NCBI GenBank assembly: GCA_036939355.1
Contig: JALLAP010000388.1
Coordinates: 1 to 21,164 of the forward strand
Length of the DNA stretch: 21,164 bases
Direction: 5' to 3'
From: Thalassiosira profunda
Taxonomy: Eukaryota; Bacillariophyta; Thalassiosirophyceae; Thalassiosirales; Thalassiosiraceae
Position 1 is the stretch's first letter, and every line of letters starts with the position of its first letter. This document shows positions 1-9,175 of this stretch, piece after piece. The notes under the pieces were generated by a model. It saw only the letters and a program-made list of their open reading frames with translations. It made no database searches and had not been told where the DNA came from. A program made the position numbers and the translations under genes.

Positions 1-113
1 ACGAGCACGCCACGGCGCAGGAGGCGCAGCCGGGATACACGCGGCCGGCGTTGGTCGGGACGGAGGAGCGGTTCGCCCAGCTGGACAAGACTGTCTTTCG
101 GGAGGCCGCCTAG
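1..113 (+). CDS. 3' end of an unassigned protein-coding gene (partial, truncated by the window edge)
   Basis: The frame starting at base 3 is open from the window edge to a TAG at 111-113 and encodes about 36 residues ending in TVFREAA. The segment is short and matches no family I recognise. Two things support it. Composition changes immediately after the TAG, from GC-rich to AT-richer with several TGTAGA-type strings, as expected for a 3' UTR. A plus-strand gene also fits the strict strand alternation of the window, converging on gene A with a 132-base gap. It could be a chance open stretch in GC-rich DNA, so confidence is modest. Confidence 0.4.
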   Translation, partial: EHATAQEAQPGYTRPALVGTEERFAQLDKTVFREAA

Positions 114-245
114 GGAAGTTGCGAGCAACGTACGGCGCTACAGGCAGAGTTGTAGATGGAGCACGCCCCGGGAGTTTTGTAGATTGAGAATTCATTTGTA
201 AGAGAAGCTCTACTATTCGTCCCGGCTTTGGTCATTCTTCAAACA

Positions 246-2189
246 TCATACGATACCGGCCCACCCGTTCACAACCTCGGGACCATCTGAATCTAGCTTG
301 CTCTGGAGTAGATCGATCTGAGATCTATATGTCTCTCCTGTTTTCTTCGATACACCATTAGGCACCAAAAGATTGCCATTGCTCAGCTGGAGGACAGTTC
401 TACCGCCCGTCGCCTCGATGATCTGGGATGCCTCAGCATCAGAGAACCCGCTTCCGTCATCCCAAGAAAGAAGCATCAACTTAGGAGCAACATCCAGCAA
501 ACTATGAACGCATCCACAACTCAATTTGGGCGTTGAAGTGCTGAATGATCGGAGCTGAAGGCACCCTTCGAAAACTTTGCGGACGCCCCTCACCGAAAGT
601 TGGTTGTGGCGAAACAGATTGAGCTCCTGAAGTGCAGGGCACTTCCGCGCAATCAACCCACAGGTGTTGTCCGTGAATTCGTGGCTGTTTTCAGCGCGTC
701 GCGTGAGATGGAGGATTCGTAGATCTGGCAAGTCGTGAAGCATGACCTTCAGATCGGAGTCCGTCAACGCGCAACCAGCCAAATCCAGCTTCACCAGATG
801 CTTGCAAGCGCTGACAGCTTGTGCGATCGTCCGACGATTCTTTGCTTTGCGCCAATCAATGTTCAAAAATGGAAGGCCAAGCACCATCAGAGTGTCCCGC
901 TGCTGGCCGATTGTATCGAGAAGGAGCTGAACACCCCCGAATCTCATGTGCTCGAGCCAAAGCTGCTTCAGGCCGTGCAGTTCCTTAAACACCCCGTTGC
1001 CATTTAGCAGATCCCTGGAAGCAGAAACGTATTCGTTCGACAACCAAGCCAGTGTCCCTACCTCCGATCTCAACAGGGAGGTAAGTTGCTTTGCGGAAAG
1101 TTTGACTGCATCGCCACTCGCCATCCCCCTGAGATTGATTTGCAGGTGCTTCATCTCGTCCATGTACTTCGCCGCATACCGCAGGCCAGCGTCTAAATCG
1201 ACCATGCTGTCTCTGTCGTATTTCAGAACGAGTGTATCGGCGTCCCTCGGCGGCAGTTGTGAAATGATGTCGCAGATCCTCCGATGAGACCTAGTTGAGG
1301 CCTTTTGGCATGCTTCGGAGCAGTAGAGCGCCAGGTTGCAACCCGAGCACACCCGCAACTTGTAGAGGTAATCGTCCACGCCGCAATGTTCGCATGCATT
1401 CTTGGCAGTCTCGAGCCGGTTCTTCTGGGATCGCTGCGACCGTAGCTTGCGCCCACCAAGAAGCTCCCGACCAGCTACGGCCTTGGGAACGGCGTCGTCG
1501 TTCCGGGTGTCAGCATTGGGGAAATAGATACTGGACACCTTTCCGTTAACCCACATCCCATCGCAGACATCGCCCGTTGGTAGTTTCGTCCTGCCCTTCC
1601 CGTGCCTCTCTCCATCCTCCCACTCTCCCTCGTGCACTGTCCCCGAGCTGTATTTCATCGTTCCCTGCCCGTGCTGCTGCCCATCCACGAAATCCCCATC
1701 ATACACGTCGCCGTTCGTGCACGTCATAGTTCCCCGCCCGTGCTTTTCGTTGTCCCTCCACTGCCCCACGTAGACGTCTCCGTTCGCGTAAGTCATGGTC
1801 CCCCGCCCGTTCTCATTTCCATCCTCCCACTGTCCCTCGTACACTTGTCCTGAAGGCCACGTCATTATCCCCCATCCGTGTCTACTGTCGCCGCTAGTAA
1901 GTGGACTTGCGAACTCGCCATCGTAGACGCTGCCGTTAGCCAACTTATTCAATCCCCTCCCGTGTCTCATGCCATCCCGCCAATCGCCTTCGTAGAATTC
2001 GCCGTCCTCAAATTCTATTCTGCCCTTCCCGTGCGGTTTGCCATGCTTGATATCCCCCTTATATATTCCGCCTAGATAGCGAAGGGCGAACTGCTGCACA
2101 CCTCCACCAGAATTTCGAGCGCCGGCATTGGACGACGAGGCGGAATTGCCTCGCTTGGAGGCCCTCCCGTCGCGGCGCTTCTTCCCCAT
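246..2189 (-). CDS. MORN-repeat / MYND zinc finger / leucine-rich-repeat protein (paralogue A)
   Basis: Intact 647-residue frame without introns. Its ATG (2187-2189) sits in a good GGCCATGG context shared with paralogue E. Residues 1-42 are basic and low-complexity (MGKKRRDGRA start), possibly a nuclear localisation signal. Seven MORN repeats run from about residue 43 to 208, with a remnant to about 218; the third has a five-residue insertion. A basic motif LRSQRSQ precedes a complete MYND finger at 266-306, spaced C-X2-C-X11-C-X2-C-X5-C-X3-C-X7-H-X3-C. The usual Trp near the His is missing. About residues 400-590 are leucine-rich repeats of the cysteine-containing type (LVKLDLAGC, LQELNLF). 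In other proteins MORN repeats can bind membranes or act as scaffolds, MYND fingers bind proline-rich peptides and LRRs bind proteins, so an adaptor role is inferred. No catalytic domain is visible. It is divergent with CWC25. Confidence 0.88.
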   Translation of the reverse strand: MGKKRRDGRASKRGNSASSSNAGARNSGGGVQQFALRYLGGIYKGDIKHGKPHGKGRIEFEDGEFYEGDWRDGMRHGRGLNKLANGSVYDGEFASPLTSGDSRHGWGIMTWPSGQVYEGQWEDGNENGRGTMTYANGDVYVGQWRDNEKHGRGTMTCTNGDVYDGDFVDGQQHGQGTMKYSSGTVHEGEWEDGERHGKGRTKLPTGDVCDGMWVNGKVSSIYFPNADTRNDDAVPKAVAGRELLGGRKLRSQRSQKNRLETAKNACEHCGVDDYLYKLRVCSGCNLALYCSEACQKASTRSHRRICDIISQLPPRDADTLVLKYDRDSMVDLDAGLRYAAKYMDEMKHLQINLRGMASGDAVKLSAKQLTSLLRSEVGTLAWLSNEYVSASRDLLNGNGVFKELHGLKQLWLEHMRFGGVQLLLDTIGQQRDTLMVLGLPFLNIDWRKAKNRRTIAQAVSACKHLVKLDLAGCALTDSDLKVMLHDLPDLRILHLTRRAENSHEFTDNTCGLIARKCPALQELNLFRHNQLSVRGVRKVFEGCLQLRSFSTSTPKLSCGCVHSLLDVAPKLMLLSWDDGSGFSDAEASQIIEATGGRTVLQLSNGNLLVPNGVSKKTGETYRSQIDLLQSKLDSDGPEVVNGWAGIV

Positions 2190-2317
2190 GGCCTACCCTG
2201 TCCACCCACACACCACCAGCGCAATATTGGGAGAGAGAAAGGGGCCCCCCGAGGAAGTCGGGGGAACCGCCGCCTGGGCGCGGGGGGGGGCGGGGGCGCG
2301 GCGGGGCGGGAAGCGTA

Positions 2318-2351
2318 TCACGTGATTTTCTTCCGTGAAAAAATCACGTGA
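2318..2351. promoter_or_regulatory. Paired TCACGTGA inverted repeat (double E-box/G-box) upstream of A
   Basis: Two perfect TCACGTGA octamers lie at 2318-2325 and 2344-2351. The arms extend to TCACGTGATTTT and its exact complement, a 12-bp stem around a 10-base centre. The element is 128 bases upstream of A's ATG. The same arrangement, with an 11-bp stem and starts 25 rather than 26 bases apart, occurs upstream of E. CACGTG is the core site of bHLH and some bZIP factors, so a paired factor-binding site is the simplest reading. A DNA or RNA hairpin is possible. Confidence 0.65.
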
Positions 2352-2424
2352 CCCCCAGCACCCAAACCAAACCAAGCAAACCCGGCCGCCTCCACAGCGA
2401 CAGCGCCGCCTGGTCCATTATGAA

Positions 2425-2472
2425 GAACGGCCACGAGGCAGGCGCCGGCGACGTCGTAAATATGGCGCCATC
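2425..2472. promoter_or_regulatory. Distal promoter block conserved with the upstream region of E
   Basis: This 48-base stretch is nearly identical, in reverse complement, to 18473-18521 upstream of E. I count one indel and about four substitutions. It contains a CRE-like GCGACGTCG core and the palindrome ATGGCGCCAT. It lies about 236-283 bases upstream of A's ATG, beyond the paired E-boxes, which is the same order as at E. It is either a conserved enhancer or upstream promoter element, or recent duplication remnant. Confidence 0.55.
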
Positions 2473-2703
2473 ATCGTCGTAGCCTGGGCTCTATTTTTCA
2501 CTGTACCAAAAGGGCAGTTGTCGCTTGACGTTGGACAAGAAGATACTCCTCCTCCTATATACGTTAGCACAGCACCCTCAGCCCTCTATCCACGGCCACC
2601 AAATCCAGATTGAACACTCCGCTAGCGCGGTCTCCTCCCATTTTATATCAATTAATCGAAGCAGTGGAGGGGAACGAGGGAAGAGAACGAGGGAAGAGGG
2701 AAG

Positions 2704-4455
2704 ATGGCGGGCCTCTCCTTCCTCTCCAAAAAGTCGTGGCACACGTCCAACATTTCCAACCAGGAAAAGGTGTGGCTCGCCGAGCAGAAGGCCGCGGCCG
2801 AAGAAAAGAAGACGGCGGAACTGCAGGCCCAGATCAAATTGGAGCGGGAGCGGGAGGAGTTCCAGAAATTGAGCGGGAAGAAGAATGTGGGCGACAGGGG
2901 GACCGACTGGATGTACGAGGGGGGCGTTTCAAGTGGTGGAATGGGGGCAACTGCGGGCGGGGAGGGCGAGACGGCGGCCGAGGAGGCCAAGAACGAGGCC
3001 TACCTCCTCGGGAAGGAGTACGTCCCCGAGGGCCAGTCCAAAAACGCCGGGGATTTCGCGGCGGTGAACACCATGACCGGGGCTCTTGAGAAGGCGAGCA
3101 CTTTGGGTGCCTCCATTGGTGCGGCCGGTGGGCAGGCCAAGAATACCATGGGCGGGGCCGCGTACGGGGCGGCCGCGCACGGGGGAGAGGCGGTGTTGAG
3201 GATTCAGGACGATTCCAAGCCGGAGGCGTCGGTGGAGGAGGAGGCGCAGACCGAGTGGAATCGGGATTTCCACTTGCGGCACGAGGATCCCATGTTCGCG
3301 GTGTCGCAGACGAGGCGGGCGCAGGAGAAGGACGTGGAGAAGAAGCGGAGGCTGATGGAACGGGCGGGATTGGAGGTGCGGGCGGTTGTAAGGGGAGGCA
3401 CGGGAGGGGAGCCCGAGGATGGCAATGGTGATGGAAAAGACCGGAGGAAATCGCGGAAGGAGGAGCGGCATCGGAAGAAGAAGCGGAAGCGGTCAAAATC
3501 TCACAAGCACAAGTCGCGGAGGAAGCACGGGAAGCGGCGTCATAGGGAGAGGTCGCCCTCGTATTCGTCGGCGTCGTCTCGCTCCTCGCGGTCGTCGAGG
3601 TCGTCGAGGGGACATCGCGAGAGGGAGAGAAAGCACCACCCTCGCCGCCACCACGATTCCGATAGACGAAGGGGAGACAGCAGGAGCGAAAGCAGGGGGA
3701 GGGCAAGCGATAGGTACCGCGACGATGGTGGTAGAGAGCACGGCAGACATCGTCACCAATTTGATAGAAGGAGGGAGGAGGGCCGAAGGAGCAGAAGCAG
3801 GAGTAGGGATAATCGTCGTGACCGGAGCAGGAGCCGAAGCAGAGAGCTCGAACGAAGAGAGAGGCACAATCGCCATGGCGAGTATGACGGCAGAGAGCAG
3901 AGGGGCCATCATCGCGATCAGGGTGAGCTGGACGATTTCGGGAGGCGCCGACGCGATCGCAGCCGAAGCCGGAGTCGTAGCCCCAGAAGGGAGAGGGGAA
4001 GGCAGAGCCGGTCCCGTTCGCCCGGCCGGAGCAGGAGCCAGGACAGCCATTACCTGAAGATGAGGAGGGATGGCGAAGATCAAATGAAGGGCGGAGAGCG
4101 TTCGCGGTCTCGCAGCAGGGACCGTGATGAGCGTGGTGGAAAGGGCGACGAGGGCCAAAGCCCCCAGAACGGAGGCGCCAACACGAAGAAGGGATTCGGC
4201 CTCATCGGCACCTCCCTCGCGGAGAGGGACAGTCAGCCGCAGCAGCAGAAACACAGCTACCTGGGCCCGAACCAGAAACTCCTGGCCTCTAAGCGGGAGG
4301 AGGCCGAGCGGGAGCGGCGGCAGCGCCTCGACGAGGGGAGCCGGAGGCATCACCATCGCGACAGCGGGCATTCAAGGGAGGAGCGGGAGCGTGCGCTGGA
4401 GGAGATGGAGCGGAATGCGCGGGACCGGGGCAGACAGTCCGGTGAGAGGAGGTGA
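2704..4455 (+). CDS. CWC25: CWC25-like pre-mRNA splicing factor with an RS-rich central region
   Basis: 583-residue intact frame starting at GAAGATGG, with no introns. The N-terminus matches the CIR_N/CWC25 family: KKSWHTSNISNQEKVW at residues 9-24, then a charged helix to about 60. The family-typical WMYEG (69-73) and AYLLGKEY (99-106) follow. About residues 240-480 are Arg/Ser, Arg/Asp and Lys-rich (SRSRS and RHRERSPS stretches), as in splicing factors. The C-terminus has a charged segment (ALEEMERNARDRGRQ) resembling the end of CWC25. In yeast and human, Cwc25 joins the spliceosome just before or during the first step and contacts the branch helix. This protein is longer than the human one (about 425 residues), mainly because of the RS region. 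It is convergent with B, with only 62 bases between the stop codons. Confidence 0.85.
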   Translation: MAGLSFLSKKSWHTSNISNQEKVWLAEQKAAAEEKKTAELQAQIKLEREREEFQKLSGKKNVGDRGTDWMYEGGVSSGGMGATAGGEGETAAEEAKNEAYLLGKEYVPEGQSKNAGDFAAVNTMTGALEKASTLGASIGAAGGQAKNTMGGAAYGAAAHGGEAVLRIQDDSKPEASVEEEAQTEWNRDFHLRHEDPMFAVSQTRRAQEKDVEKKRRLMERAGLEVRAVVRGGTGGEPEDGNGDGKDRRKSRKEERHRKKKRKRSKSHKHKSRRKHGKRRHRERSPSYSSASSRSSRSSRSSRGHRERERKHHPRRHHDSDRRRGDSRSESRGRASDRYRDDGGREHGRHRHQFDRRREEGRRSRSRSRDNRRDRSRSRSRELERRERHNRHGEYDGREQRGHHRDQGELDDFGRRRRDRSRSRSRSPRRERGRQSRSRSPGRSRSQDSHYLKMRRDGEDQMKGGERSRSRSRDRDERGGKGDEGQSPQNGGANTKKGFGLIGTSLAERDSQPQQQKHSYLGPNQKLLASKREEAERERRQRLDEGSRRHHHRDSGHSREERERALEEMERNARDRGRQSGERR

Positions 4456-4517
4456 TGCTGGATGCTGGGGAGCAAAAGGCTTTCATACTAGGTAGGCGAT
4501 GTGTTATCAAACACCAT

Positions 4518-6595
4518 TCATAGTCTTTCCGCTTGGCTCAGGTCACTGTACTGTTGAGAAGATAGATTTCGTCTTGGTGGCGGGAAACTCAGACAACCAG
4601 CCCACTCATTTGCAACCCCTGGATCCAGTCGACTGCTCCAGATTTTGTTGAGTGCGCCCTTTTTGCGCTCATACTTTTCTCTCGTACCGGCTGATTCGCC
4701 ACGAGGTTCGAAATTGCCAGTGCTGCTCAGCTGCAGCACAGTTCTTCCGCCCGTCGCTTCGATAATCTGGGACAACTCATCTTCCGGTACGTCAATTCCA
4801 TCATGCAACGAAAGAAACATCAACCTAGGAGCAATATCCAGCAGACTTTGGATGTCCTTGCCACACAATTTGTGTGTCGTGGTGTAGAATGATCGGAGCT
4901 GACTGCAGCACTCGAAAATCTTGCGGATCCCCCGCATTGAAAGTTGATTGTGGTGGTCTAGATCGAGCTCTTGCAGGCCGGGGCACTTCCGAGCTATGAT
5001 TCCGCAGGTGTTATCCGTAAACTGATGCCTGATGTTGCTAGAACGGCCCCTCAGATAAAGGATGCGGAGATTGGGCAATCCCTGTAGCATACTCTTCAAA
5101 TCAGCGTCCATCAGCACGATCTCCTCCAAATCAAGCTTCACTAGATGCCTGCAAGCGCTGACAGTCTGTGCCATTGTCCGGCGAGCCTTTGTTTTGTGCC
5201 AATCACTGTCCAAGTATGGAAGGCAAAGCACCTCTAGAGTATCCTTTTGCTGGAAAATGATGTCGCAAATGTGTTGAACGCCGTCGAATCTCATGTTGTA
5301 AAGCCGAAGCTGCTTGAGGCCGTGCAGTTCCTTCCACACTTCATCGCCATTTACGGAAATGCCAGGAACGTGAGTGGAGCCGTTTTGCAACCACAAAACA
5401 GAATCCAACTTCCCCCTCTTCGACCTCAACAACGATGCCAGCCTCTTTGCAGAGAGCTTTACTACTCCGCCATTTTTGTCCTTCAAGAGATCGATTTTGA
5501 GCTGCTTCAGATTGCCCATGTATTTTGTAGCATAGCGGAGACCTGCGTCATAATCTGTCTTCTCTCCTTTGACAAACTCGATCGTAAGCCTATCCGCATC
5601 CCTCGACGGCAGCTGCGAAATGATATTGCAAATTCGTTGATGGGATCGATTGGCGGCCTTTTGGCAGGCAGCGGAGCAGTAGAGCGCCAGGTTGCAGCCC
5701 GAGCATACTCGCAACTTGTATTGACCATCGTCGACACCGCAGTGCTCGCATGCTTTCTTCGGAGCCTCGAGCCGCCGTTGCTGCGACCGCTGCGACCGCA
5801 TCTGACGTTCGTGGTAAACTTTCTCGGAAACATCGCTACCAGCACGATTCTCTTTGGCACGTTGCTCCCCGCCAGTGGCATTGGGAGCCACAGCGTCTGG
5901 CGTCATTGTAGCAGCAAACCTTCTGCCTTTACAAGGCTTGCCGCCCTTCCAGATCCCATCAAATGTGTCTCCATTTGACAACCCGCCCAAGGTCCCTCTT
6001 CCATGCATCTGTCCTCCCTCCCACTCGCCCTCGTACACACTGCCCGATGGCCACGTCATGGTCCCCCAGCCGTGTCTTTTCCCTGCTGCAAACCCACCCT
6101 CGTAGATGGTTCCGGCAGCTTTTGCCTGAGCGTCCCCTTCCCCTGGAACATCCCTCCTCTGAACTCTCCCTTGTAAGAGCCGCCTTCCGAGGTAAAGGCC
6201 CCGACGCCGTGGTATTTGTCGTCCTTCCATTCTCCGTCGTAGACGTCGCCATTTTCGCATCTACAGACGCCTCGGCCGTGCCTCTTGCCATCCTTGAGCC
6301 CTCCCTCGTAGGTATTGCCGTTGGAGTATTCGATGATCCCGCACTCGGCGTCCGGATCTCCCTCGTAAACGTCACCATTAGCGCAGTATATGATCTCCCT
6401 GTCACGTTCTCTGCAGTCGGCGCTGCTACTCCGAGCGCGGCCGCCTCCCGCCTCCTCCTGACCGGATGCAATGCCGGCATTCTCCCCCGCGCAATTATCC
6501 CCCCGGTTACCTCCGTCTCCTCCAGCATCTGCCTCGCCGCCGTCGCTGTCCGAGTCGCCGAGGTCCAACCGATCCCACTTCGAATAGTCCACCAT
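4518..6595 (-). CDS. MORN/MYND/LRR protein with Cdc37-like N-terminus (paralogue B), one apparent frameshift
   Basis: The chosen start is the ATG at 6593-6595, which gives the same MVDYSKWDRLDL beginning as D. The N-terminal frame runs through about three and a half MORN repeats to an AAAA run (TTTT at 6120-6123 on +). There the fourth MORN, reading GKGTLRQ, switches to a second frame continuing AAGTIYEGG. That second frame runs to a TGA at 4518-4520. Together they would give about 690 residues: an acidic N-terminus, roughly seven MORNs, a linker with MRSQRSQQRRLE, a full MYND finger (codons 5750-5628) and LRRs. The tail VANEW is followed by about 25 extra residues. The shift could be a sequencing error in the A-run, a recent inactivation or, least likely, programmed frameshifting. 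No plausible intron bridges it. B is head-to-head with C. Confidence 0.75.
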
Positions 6596-6966
6596 CGTGA
6601 TGTTCGAGAGAGGGGGGCGAGAAGGAGAGCTGCCTGGCGAGAGGCCTGCCCACCCAAAGATAAAATATGCTAGATAAGAGAGAGATAAAATGAATGGCCC
6701 CTGCCGCTCCCTGCCGCCGTTCCGCCCTACTTGTCGCCGGACCCGGCGCCGTGGGATGACAGCCGCGGCCGAGCGCGGAGGAGGGACGATGTATGTAGCA
6801 CTGTGTAGGAGGAGGGCTGAGGAGTGAGGAGAGTGGCAGTGGAGAGGTAGGCGGTAGACGTACGACGTAGGTACGTAAACCCGGCGCACGCGGCCATCAC
6901 GCGGCCGGCACCCCACTACACTGCCAGCCCCACCACACGGTGAGCTCGTCGGTGGGTGAGAGCAAA
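6596..6966. promoter_or_regulatory. Divergent intergenic region between paralogues B and C
   Basis: 371 bases between the ATGs of B and C. It is GC-rich with purine-rich runs near 6780-6850 and a cluster of overlapping TACG/ACGT strings at about 6858-6877. Near B there is an AT-richer patch with GATAAAAT-type repeats (about 6658-6692). GAGAG followed by TAAAAT appears in the corresponding place upstream of D, which may be leftover homology. No TCACGTGA pair, RNA gene or credible ORF is visible. It is presumed to be a bidirectional promoter. Confidence 0.45.
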
Positions 6967-9098
6967 ATGGCGGAGGGAGAAGGGCGGTCAGCGTGCTCCA
7001 ATGGCGAACGCGGGCGAAACAATTTTGGTGGTGGACCAGGCCCCATTGCCTGCGCCCTCAGCGACTCCGAGCTCCGGGGGCACGTGGAGGAGCTCCTGGC
7101 GGCCGTCGACGTCCAGGTCGTTTCCACGAAGCAGCTCCTCGCCATGCTCTCGGCAAAGTTGGGCGGGGTCGACCTCACGGCCAGGAAGCCATTTATTAGG
7201 GATGTGATCATGGATTTCATAGACGCAATGCATCCTCCGAATGACGATGGCTCCAATAGCGATGCGTTCCAGGACACCCTCGATTCCAGCCTCCAGAAAA
7301 TGATGCCAGGCTCTCTCGGCAAAGAGACGAAGACCATCCGCTACAAGAACGGCGGCGTCTACGAGGGCGAGGTCAAGGATGGCAAGCCGCACGGACAGGT
7401 CTCTACAGATACGCTCAAGGTTCCGTCTACGACGGGGAGTGGAAGGATGGTGAAAAGCACGGAAAGGGGAGCGCGACGTATTCAACGGGGGATCTGTACG
7501 ATGGACAGTGGATGAGAGGATTATGCCATGGAAAGGGCACCATGAAGTGGGCGTCGTCGGGGAACGTGTACGAGGGAGAATGGGCGGAGGGGAGACAGCA
7601 CGGAAAGGGCACCATGAAGTATCCCTCGGGCAAAGTCTACGAGGGGAATTGGACGGAAGGAAAGAATACGCGGGCGGAGGTCATACGTGCCATCAGATGC
7701 ACCGAGAATGTCAGTGGAGAGACTGCCGCACTTGGGCGCCTTGGGATCATCGTCCACGTCGTCCCTTGCCACCACTGGCGCCGCCCGGAGTGGCGTTTCC
7801 CCCAGTGCCAGCGGCAACGAGCACCCTGCAAAGGAGAAGCGTATCTACATTGAGCGCCAGCTACGGTCGCAAAGCTCTCAACAGAGGCAGCTCGAGAAGA
7901 GCACGGCATCCAAGCAGTTTTGCCAGCACTGTGGAGTAGACGATTACCACTACAAGCTACGTGCATGCTCGGGTTGCAACCTGGCACTCTACTGCTCTGA
8001 TGCCTGCCAAAAGGCCGCGAGGCGGTCTCACCAGAGAATCTGCAACATCATTTCAAAGCTCCCGCCACGCGATGCAGACAGCCTCGTCCTCCGATATGAC
8101 AGAGAAAAGATGGTGGATTTGGACGCCGGCCTGCGGTACGGGACAAAGTACTGGACAATCTGAAGATTCTGGCAATCAACACCAAGAAGACCGGAAGCAA
8201 TGATGCAGCCATACTCTCTGCAAGGAGGTTAATGTCATTCTTGAGATCGAAGAGGGGGAAGCTGGAATCTTTTTACTGGTTGAACGGCTACTTCCCGGTC
8301 CCTGGCATCAACGATGGGGTGTGGAAGGAGCTGCACGATCTGAAGCAGCTGCGCCTACAATACATCAAATTTGATGGAATTGAAACTGTTCAAGACGTCA
8401 TCTGCCAACAAAAGGATACTTTAGAGGTGCTCAGCCTTCCGTTGTTGGACATCGATTGGTCCAAAGCAAAGCCTCGTCGCACAATGGCACAAGCTGTCGG
8501 CGCTTGCAAGCATCTTGTGAAGCTTGATTTGGTTGGGTGCTCGCTGATGGACTCTGAGTTGAAGATAATGCTTCAGGACCTGCCGAATCTGCGAATCCTC
8601 CTTCTGGCGCGAGACCCCGACAACGGCTACGAGTTTACGGACAACACCTGCGGCCTGATTGCTCGGAAATGCCCTGGCCTTCAAGAGCTCGATCTGGAGA
8701 ACCACGACCAACTTTCAGTGAGGGGGGTGCGCAAGATCTTTGAGGGTTGTCCGCATCTCAGATCATTCCTCACTTCAACGCGCAAATTGAGTGGGTGTGA
8801 CGTACGGACTCTACTGAATGTAGCCCCCCAGTTGCTGTGTCTGACTTTGGGCAGCAGATTTAACCTTGCCGATTTCGATCTACCGGAGATCATTGAGGCA
8901 ACAGGTGGTCGCACTTTGCTCAAATTCTTTCGCAGTGATGTTATGTGGCATGATGTTTGGATGCCTCACAACGTGTCTGTCGAAAGCATGGAGAAATATT
9001 TCGCCCAAAAGGCTGTCTGGGGAAGGATTGAAACCAGAAGGAGAGATTTCAGGATGACGAATGAGTGGGAAGAGATGTTGGAAAAGCCAAAGCATTAG
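6967..9098 (+). pseudogene. DEK_C / MORN / MYND / LRR gene broken by three apparent frameshifts (paralogue C)
   Basis: The first ATG (6967, AAAATGG context) opens a frame with a unique N-terminus. Residues 31-88 (SDSELRGHVEELL, VDLTARKPFIRD) resemble the DEK C-terminal domain, a small helical DNA-binding fold. MORN repeats begin at about 7345. Homology moves from frame 1 to frame 3 at 7396-7400, where one G seems missing. It returns to frame 1 within the linker (about 7655-7800), before the MYND finger (7921-8043, all eight ligands present). It then goes back to frame 3 at about 8150-8154, where one A seems missing (TACTGGAC against TACATGGAC in paralogues). The LRR half then runs intact to 9098. 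No in-frame stops interrupt the homologous segments, so the lesions are very recent or are sequence errors. Restored length would be about 710 residues. It may be a functional CDS in the real genome. Confidence 0.7.
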
Positions 9099-9175
9099 GT
9101 AGAATCAGCCAAGGGATCATCACGTGTAAAGGACTATCTGATATTAATCCAATATCTTCCCACATTAACCTCAGA

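Larger units (their letters stand above)
2190..2703. promoter_or_regulatory. Divergent intergenic region between paralogue A and CWC25
   Basis: This 514-base gap separates the ATGs of A (minus) and CWC25 (plus) and contains no credible gene. From A outward it holds a stretch similar to the E leader just before the ATG (CAGGGTAGGCC), a G-rich tract (about 2279-2310), the paired TCACGTGA element (2318-2351) and a conserved block (2425-2472). AT-richer sequence follows near CWC25, with TATA-like strings at about 2554-2560 and 2642-2650. The A-proximal half is related to the region upstream of E; the CWC25-proximal half is not. It is probably a bidirectional promoter, inferred from layout and repeat conservation. 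Confidence 0.6.

Noticed and set aside
1602..1853. Plus-strand open frames antisense to the MORN repeats (similar ones in the other copies)
   Set aside because: The periodic MORN codons create open antisense frames; products differ only as mirror images of the repeats and have no start context or domain.
2318..2351. Paired TCACGTGA element as ends of a mobile element
   Set aside because: Only about 34 bases long, no coding content or target-site duplication, and located at the same place in two paralogous promoters.
2834..4371. Several long minus-strand open frames antisense to CWC25
   Set aside because: Pro/Arg/Ser or Ala/Pro-rich shadows of the RS-rich gene. The plus strand carries the recognisable CWC25 motifs.
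6118..6260. Short intron instead of a frameshift in B
   Set aside because: Homology is continuous on both sides of the A4 run within a single MORN repeat, leaving no room for an intron with GT and AG ends.
6940..6966. Earlier start for C at 6940
   Set aside because: The codon is GTG, not an ATG. The ATG at 6967 has a strong AAAATGG context and leads directly into the conserved N-terminal domain.
9119..9155. CACGTG site and GATATT/AATATC inverted repeat between C and D
   Set aside because: A single E-box-like hexamer (ATCACGTGT) and a six-base arm repeat in a short convergent spacer are easily due to chance.
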